DNA of 28,064 bases from Bacteroidales bacterium UBA5206 (GTDB taxonomy: Bacteria; Bacteroidota; Bacteroidia; Bacteroidales; Tenuifilaceae). The stretch's first letter is position 1. Each line of letters opens with the position of its first letter. Made by a program: the position numbers and the translations under genes. Below the pieces are notes generated by a model. That model made no database searches, was not told the origin of the DNA, and saw only the letters and a program-made list of their open reading frames with translations. The DNA lies in assembly GCA_002412705.1 (NCBI GenBank), contig DHVO01000208.1, positions 1-28,064 on the forward strand, written 5' to 3'. This document shows, piece by piece, positions 24,136 through 28,064 of the stretch.

Positions 24136-25716
24136 CTAAAACTCCGAGCCCTTATGCTTAGGGTAATCCAACGAGTAGTGTAAGCCACGGCTTTCGCGCA
24201 TTCGCTGGGCGTTCTTGATTATTAGATAACCAACATTTATTAGGTTACGCAGCTCGCAAAGGTTTTGGGTAAGAATTGATTTCTTATACAACTCCTCCGT
24301 TTCCCTATAAATAATCTCAAGCCTATCCAAAGCGCGCTGTAAGCGCAAGTTAGAGCGTACAATACCCACGTAGTTACTCATTATTTGCTGCATCTCCTTG
24401 TAGCTCTGGGTAATTAGCACCAGCTCCTCCATATGGGTAGTCCCCTCATGATCCCAATCAGGAACCAAAGTATTGAGAGCAACGGAGCCAACTGCATCAA
24501 CGGAGTGCTTGGCTGCTCTATCGGCATAAACCACAGCCTCAATTAAGGAGTTTGAAGCTAACCTGTTGGCACCATGCAACCCTGTTGATGAGCACTCGCC
24601 TATGGCATACAAATGCCTAATGGTACTCTCTCCATTCATGTTAACCTTAATGCCACCGCACAAGTAGTGCGCAGCAGGAACAACGGGTATGTAATCCTTG
24701 GTAATATCAATACCAATGGAAAGGCATTTCTCGTAGATATTGGGAAAATGGCTTTTTATATCAGCCGCATCCTTAAAGGTTACATCAAGGTAAACGTGCT
24801 CATCGCCACGAATCTTCATTTCGTTATCAATGGCACGAGCCACAATATCGCGTGGAGCAAGTGAGCCGCGCTTATCATATTTTTGCATAAACTCCTTACC
24901 ATCCAACGTTTTAAGCACAGCACCAAAGCCGCGCATAGCCTCGGTAATTAGAAAAGAGGGGCGCTCGCCAGGATGATAAAGAGATGTTGGATGGAACTGT
25001 ATAAACTCCATGTTCTCCACTACACCCTTAGCCCTGTAAACCATTGCAATACCATCGCCTGTGGCAACAGCAGGATTAGTGGTAGTGTGGTAAATGTTCC
25101 CTGTTCCTCCAGTTGCAATAACCGTGGCCTTAGATAGGAAGGTGTTTACCCGTTGAGTCTTAAGATCGAGCACATACAGCCCAAAGCACGATAAATTAGG
25201 GTTGCCCCTTTTAACAACTTCGCCCAAATGGTGCTGGGTAATAACCTCAACGGCAAAGTGGTTTTCGAAAACCTCAATATTGGGATGCTGCCGCACCTTA
25301 AGCGTTAGCGCCCGCTGCACTTCGTAACCAGTATTGTCCTTGTGGTGTAGGATTCGATGCTCCGAGTGGCCTCCCTCGCGGGCAAGGTCATAAATACCCT
25401 CAGGCTTTTTGTCGAACTTAACCCCCCAACCAATTAGCTGTTTAATTTGCGCTGGAGCCTCGTGTACCACCATCCTAACAACATCCTCGTTACAAAGCCC
25501 ATCGCCGCAAACCAAGGTATCCTGAACGTGCTTTTCAAAGTCGTCGGGTTCATAGGTTACAGCAGCTATGCCACCCTGAGCGTACGAGGTGTTAGTCTCC
25601 TCAAGATTAGTTTTTGAGATAAGGGTAACCTTGCCCTTATCGGCAACTTTTAGTGCGTAGCTAAGCCCGGCAATACCTGAACCAACCACTAAAAAATCGC
25701 TATAAAAAAAAGCCAT
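24136..25716 (-). CDS. nadB: L-aspartate oxidase
   Basis: NadB oxidises L-aspartate to iminoaspartate, the first step of de novo NAD synthesis, using FAD; fumarate can serve as electron acceptor in anaerobes. The 526 residues are of usual length. The dinucleotide-binding site is GSGIAG at residues 12-17, followed by TNTSYAQGGIAAV-type sequence. Signature blocks include DLAREGGHSEHRILH, ATGGTGNIYHTTTNP, EFIQFHPTSLYHPG and SSTGLHGANRLASNSL, whose Arg matches the substrate-binding Arg. The C-terminal helical domain ends with SRGLHYSLDYP. No nadA or nadC lies in the window. An exact -7 box and a palindrome lie upstream. Confidence 0.97.
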   Translation of the reverse strand: MAFFYSDFLVVGSGIAGLSYALKVADKGKVTLISKTNLEETNTSYAQGGIAAVTYEPDDFEKHVQDTLVCGDGLCNEDVVRMVVHEAPAQIKQLIGWGVKFDKKPEGIYDLAREGGHSEHRILHHKDNTGYEVQRALTLKVRQHPNIEVFENHFAVEVITQHHLGEVVKRGNPNLSCFGLYVLDLKTQRVNTFLSKATVIATGGTGNIYHTTTNPAVATGDGIAMVYRAKGVVENMEFIQFHPTSLYHPGERPSFLITEAMRGFGAVLKTLDGKEFMQKYDKRGSLAPRDIVARAIDNEMKIRGDEHVYLDVTFKDAADIKSHFPNIYEKCLSIGIDITKDYIPVVPAAHYLCGGIKVNMNGESTIRHLYAIGECSSTGLHGANRLASNSLIEAVVYADRAAKHSVDAVGSVALNTLVPDWDHEGTTHMEELVLITQSYKEMQQIMSNYVGIVRSNLRLQRALDRLEIIYRETEELYKKSILTQNLCELRNLINVGYLIIKNAQRMRESRGLHYSLDYPKHKGSEF

Positions 25717-25741
25717 ACCTAAGCTTTTTATGTGCTAACAC

Positions 25742-25749
25742 CAAACGTA
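25742..25749 (-). promoter_or_regulatory. -7 promoter box for nadB
   Basis: TACGTTTG on the minus strand is an exact TAnnTTTG match, 25 bases before the ATG of nadB. No TTG is seen at the -33 distance; instead an inverted repeat lies there. Confidence 0.55.
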
Positions 25750-25759
25750 ATGGCGCAAC

Positions 25760-25775
25760 ACTAGTTATTACTAGT
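25760..25775. promoter_or_regulatory. Inverted repeat ACTAGT-TATT-ACTAGT upstream of the nadB promoter box
   Basis: Two copies of ACTAGT, itself a palindrome, are separated by four bases. On the minus strand the element lies 10 to 26 bases upstream of the nadB -7 box, roughly where a -33 contact would be. The position suits an operator for a dimeric regulator of NAD synthesis. No regulator is encoded nearby, and the consensus does not match one I can name. Confidence 0.35.
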
Positions 25776-25987
25776 AAGGCCGACAAACATCAGATAACAG
25801 ATTATTGCACAGTCTTTTGTTAAAAACAACACAACCGCTCCTTTTTAACAAGAAGTGGCTGCAAATATATGAAACCCACAGAACAAAAGAATTAAATAGA
25901 TCCCTTAATTAAGGTATTTAACAACAACCAACACTATTGCTTTACTCCAAACTAGTTACACCTAAACATAAAAAACAACAATTGCTA
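25776..25987. other. AT-rich intergenic stretch between nadB and the DUF4491 genes
   Basis: No recognised gene, tRNA or known RNA family is seen in this part of the 535-base gap between nadB and the first DUF4491 gene. It contains a 12-base palindrome CCTTAATTAAGG at 25903-25914 and many AACAA-type runs. The remainder of the gap holds a weak minus-strand frame (25988-26209) and a promoter box (26220-26227). Confidence 0.6.
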
Positions 25988-26209
25988 TTACGCAACATTA
26001 TTTGCAAATAGGTGTTTAAGTGAACAATAACGCTGCACCAAAAAAAGCAGTGCCAGAGCAACACCCCTAAAAGAGATTGTAATACCAGCCCATAAAAACT
26101 GAAACACCCATAATATCAGCATCAATACAAATAAAACAGCTATTTTTGGCATCGCTATCATTAGAAAGTATCCATTTTGGAGCTGATTAATATCAAGGGC
26201 AAAAAACAT
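25988..26209 (-). CDS. Possible small two-helix membrane protein (uncertain)
   Basis: A 73-codon frame starts with ATG at 26209 and encodes two hydrophobic stretches (about residues 24-44 and 46-60) with a short C-terminal tail containing Cys and Lys. A second start at residue 17 (MIAMPKIAVLF) gives a protein of 57 residues that begins directly with the first helix. I do not recognise the family. There is no promoter box upstream on this strand, and AT-rich noncoding DNA often gives hydrophobic frames, so this may be spurious. It faces away from the DUF4491 genes. Confidence 0.3.
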   Translation of the reverse strand: MFFALDINQLQNGYFLMIAMPKIAVLFVLMLILWVFQFLWAGITISFRGVALALLFLVQRYCSLKHLFANNVA

Positions 26210-26219
26210 TGGCTGTTGC

Positions 26220-26227
26220 TACATTTG
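26220..26227 (+). promoter_or_regulatory. -7 promoter box for the DUF4491 operon
   Basis: TACATTTG is an exact TAnnTTTG match on the plus strand, 24 bases before the ATG at 26252. No TTG is found at the -33 distance. Confidence 0.5.
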
Positions 26228-26251
26228 CCCAGCATGAAAACTTAAAAGCAC

Positions 26252-26563
26252 ATGCACTTTTTGGAAAGCATTAACTATAGTGGACCACTTATTGGCTTAA
26301 TGGCATTCTTTACCATTGGCCTGTTTCATCCGGTTGTTGTGAAAATTGAGTACCACTTTGGAAAAAAAGTTTGGCTAGTTCTTCTACTTCTTGGGCTTGC
26401 GTTTTTAGGCACCTCGGTATTTCTTGGCACAATCCTTTCCACCCTGGTGGGTGTTTTTGGGGCTGGATTAATTTGGAGCAGCTTTGAGGTTAGGTGGCAG
26501 CACGAAAGAGTGCTAAAAGGCCAAGCCAAACGAAACCCCAACAGGAAGTACGGCGACGAGTAA
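26252..26563 (+). CDS. DUF4491 family membrane protein, first tandem copy
   Basis: The 103-residue protein has three hydrophobic segments. It carries the family's features: GLFHPVVVKIEYHFGKKVW in the first third, a GTSVFLGTILSTLVG helix pair, and W-SSFE with ERVLKG and a basic RNPNRKYG tail. The N-terminal GPLIGLMAFFTIGLFHP block corresponds to the usual family start, so the ATG at 26252 adds a short N-terminal extension. DUF4491 has no known function. It is the first of two copies, 30 bases apart, and keeps the more typical HP-V-K motif. Confidence 0.9.
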   Translation: MHFLESINYSGPLIGLMAFFTIGLFHPVVVKIEYHFGKKVWLVLLLLGLAFLGTSVFLGTILSTLVGVFGAGLIWSSFEVRWQHERVLKGQAKRNPNRKYGDE

Positions 26564-26593
26564 ACAAGAGTAGCTAAACACAATAGAATTAGA

Positions 26594-26884
26594 ATGCTTA
26601 ACATAACGGGAATAGTAATAGGAATATCAACTATAGCAATTATTTGGTTTGGACGGTACGCTTGCATTGCAGGAGAGTACCACTTTAGCAAAAAGCTATG
26701 GATTGCCTTTTTGGCCGTTGGCCTAGCTGGGGTTGGCGCATCTTTTTTTATTAGCAACACATTAATATCGGCTATAACAAGCATTTTGGGATTCACCTTT
26801 TTATGGGGAATTCATGAAATAATAGAACAGGAAGAACGGGTAAACAAGGGATGGTTCCCACGAAACCCAAAACGAGAAAAATAG
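26594..26884 (+). CDS. DUF4491 family membrane protein, second tandem copy
   Basis: The 96-residue protein is a paralogue of the preceding gene: both share EYHF-KK-W, a following hydrophobic segment with TL, and a tail with W, E, ERV-KG and RNP-R. The second copy has a more standard DUF4491 end (EQEERVNKGWFPRNPKR), but its first loop has changed from the usual GLFHP to WFGRYACIAGEYHF, gaining a Cys and losing the His-Pro pair. The two copies together suggest a heteromeric membrane protein or divergence after duplication. It is followed after 6 bases by the next gene. Confidence 0.9.
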   Translation: MLNITGIVIGISTIAIIWFGRYACIAGEYHFSKKLWIAFLAVGLAGVGASFFISNTLISAITSILGFTFLWGIHEIIEQEERVNKGWFPRNPKREK

Positions 26885-26890
26885 TAAGCG

Positions 26891-27238
26891 ATGTTTTTTG
26901 TAGGACTCTTTACTTCATCGGTACCATACATTATGCTGGCAATAGCGTATAGCCTTTGCTTGCTGTCGGCATCGAGTCCTGAGAACATCCCCGCGCAAGG
27001 TTTCTTCCCCGACGAAAAGCACATTGAACTTGAACACCCACAAAGCTTTATTGAGGTTGATGGTTTTTATGCCGATTTTTACGCTACGGCTCCAAGCAAC
27101 CAAAACAAGGTAGAGTCCAAACTAATTCCGCTGCAGTGCAGCACCATACGCAAGCAGCTGCAGGCTGCCCACAACAACCCCTCTCGACGGTTAATCATAA
27201 CCTCGTTCATAAACATTCCCCCTCCTGTTATAGGTTAA
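26891..27238 (+). CDS. Unrecognised 115-residue membrane-anchored protein
   Basis: I do not recognise this family. The ATG lies 6 bases after the second DUF4491 stop, which favours a real cotranscribed gene. An N-terminal hydrophobic segment (SVPYIMLAIAYSLCLLSA, about 10-27) would anchor or export it; the rest is polar and probably extracytoplasmic, with a single Cys in LQCSTIRKQL and a C-terminus ending INIPPPVIG. The PPP tail recalls the PP mark of the HYC_CC_PP proteins, though there is no HFC or CC motif. A TonB-dependent receptor gene follows after 117 bases on the same strand. Coding status is likely but not certain. Confidence 0.55.
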   Translation: MFFVGLFTSSVPYIMLAIAYSLCLLSASSPENIPAQGFFPDEKHIELEHPQSFIEVDGFYADFYATAPSNQNKVESKLIPLQCSTIRKQLQAAHNNPSRRLIITSFINIPPPVIG

Positions 27239-27355
27239 GCCTTTAGCAGGGATTTACCTAAGTTTTGTTTGCGGCATTAGCTGTAACCAGTCTGTACTCT
27301 CTGTTAAAGGTTTTGGAAAGCAAAGTCTAAACCCCAAAATCTTACAACAGGAAAA

Positions 27356-28064
27356 ATGAACACTTTCAAGAAGTTTTTTGCAATAGCTACTATTGCAGTA
27401 AGCATTAGCCCTGCTGCAGCCCAAACAGTAGGCGAATTTAAGGACAGCACCTTCCATCCACTTTACAATATGGAAGAGGTTGTAGTTTACTCGGTTAAGG
27501 ATAAGGAAACTACCAAAAATATTCCTGCATCGGTAACGGGAATTACTGCTGCAGAAATTGAGCGCCGTGAGGTAACTTCTATAAAGGATTTAACATCGCG
27601 TATTCCCAACTTTTTTATGCCCGATTACGGTTCAAAGCTCACATCGCCAGTTTACGTTAGGGGAATTGGCTCAAGAACAGGAGCTCCTTCTGTTGGGATG
27701 TATGTTGACAATGCCCCGTTCTTTGAGAAATCGGCCTTTGATTTTGAGCTGAACGACATTGAGCGCATAGAGGTTTTACGTGGGCCACAGGGAACCCTTT
27801 ACGGAAGAAACACCATGGGCGGCATTATTAATATTTACACCAAATCGCCGCTTAGCAGCCGCTCAACCAGAATATCGGTTACAGGAGCAAATTACAACAG
27901 CTACCGCACCTCGTTCTCGCACAACCAACCCATTGGAGATAACCTTGGGATTAAGGTAGCAGGAACCTACGGCTCAAACGGTGGTTTTTACAAAAACGCA
28001 TTCACGAACGACCCTGTTGACCAAGCCGATGTTTGGTCGGGCAGAATAAAGCTTGCTCACAAAA
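27356..28064 (+). CDS. TonB-dependent outer-membrane receptor, N-terminal part (cut by window end)
   Basis: The frame starts at the ATG at 27356 and stays open to the right edge, giving 236 codons. A signal peptide ends near residue 22 (SPAAAQ), followed by a TonB box-like MEEVVVYSVK at 39-48 and the plug domain: NIPASVTGITAAEI, VYVRGIGSRTGAPSVGMYVD, IERIEVLRGPQGTLYGRNT and MGGIINIYTKSP to about 165, then the first barrel strands (TRISVTGANYNSYRTSFS). It lacks an N-terminal carboxypeptidase-like domain, and no SusD gene can be seen in the window, so a siderophore, metal-complex or cobalamin receptor is more likely than a glycan receptor. An AGGA is 4 bases upstream of the ATG, unusual for the phylum. 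Confidence 0.95.
   Translation, partial: MNTFKKFFAIATIAVSISPAAAQTVGEFKDSTFHPLYNMEEVVVYSVKDKETTKNIPASVTGITAAEIERREVTSIKDLTSRIPNFFMPDYGSKLTSPVYVRGIGSRTGAPSVGMYVDNAPFFEKSAFDFELNDIERIEVLRGPQGTLYGRNTMGGIINIYTKSPLSSRSTRISVTGANYNSYRTSFSHNQPIGDNLGIKVAGTYGSNGGFYKNAFTNDPVDQADVWSGRIKLAHK

Noticed and set aside
25776..25987. tRNA gene or small RNA in the gap after nadB
   Set aside because: No cloverleaf arms, T-loop consensus or terminator hairpin could be found; the 12-base palindrome CCTTAATTAAGG may be chance in AT-rich sequence.
26326..26796. 156-codon minus-strand frame across both DUF4491 genes
   Set aside because: Both plus-strand frames match one family and share motifs with each other, so they are the real genes.
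27239..27355. Cobalamin riboswitch before the TonB receptor
   Set aside because: The gap is only 117 bases and lacks a recognisable B12-box; no such element can be supported. Only a near match to the promoter box (TAAGTTTTG) is present.

Overview
The window reads as a chromosomal segment of a Bacteroidota bacterium, most likely a relative of Bacteroidales or Marinilabiliales. The grounds are: a C-terminal type IX secretion sorting domain at the left edge; several families largely confined to this phylum (DUF6427, DUF3098, DUF4491, HYC_CC_PP); the gene order ftsX-DUF3098-uppP-truB-queA; and exact TAnnTTTG (-7 type) promoter boxes in front of six leading genes, with no clear Shine-Dalgarno sequences. 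The species cannot be fixed from this. There are no rRNA or tRNA genes, insertion sequences, phage genes or CRISPR arrays.

Layout. (1) 1-1203: 3' end of a large secreted repeat protein and its terminator. (2) 1347-3656, plus strand: purD and a DUF6427 membrane protein, ending at a bidirectional terminator. (3) 7628-3675, minus strand: ftsX, DUF3098, uppP, truB, queA, a cell-envelope and tRNA-modification cluster. The truB-queA spacer has mutually exclusive inverted repeats. (4) 12546-7655, minus strand: a glycosyltransferase, wecB (UDP-GlcNAc 2-epimerase) and a YfhO-family membrane protein, a small surface-glycan group. (5) 14212-12567 glyS and 14984-14285 an acetate-family transporter, both minus, each with promoter box and terminator. 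(6) 15086-16106: an MtfA-like zinc peptidase and a DUF4359 protein, convergent and overlapping by 26 bases. (7) 16260-24106, plus strand: a heavy-metal (probably Cu/Ag) efflux operon of a HYC_CC_PP small protein, CusA-type RND pump, TolC-type outer-membrane channel, CusB-type adaptor with an N-terminal metal-binding domain and C-terminal DUF3347, and a DUF302 protein. (8) 25749-24136, minus: nadB with a promoter box and a possible operator. (9) 26220-28064, plus: two tandem DUF4491 membrane proteins, an unrecognised 115-residue anchored protein, and the 5' part of a TonB-dependent receptor cut by the window end.

How the parts work together. The clearest functional unit is region 7: the pump, adaptor and channel should form one tripartite complex across both membranes, while the HYC_CC_PP, DUF3347 and DUF302 parts carry Cys/His/Met motifs that suggest metal handling but have no settled role. 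No dedicated metal regulator is encoded in the window. Region 9 may be another uptake-related unit, because the small genes precede a TonB receptor in the same direction. Most other genes are housekeeping. The least explained items are the truB-queA leader, the extra membrane segments in the CusA protein and the DUF4491/115-residue/TonB group.
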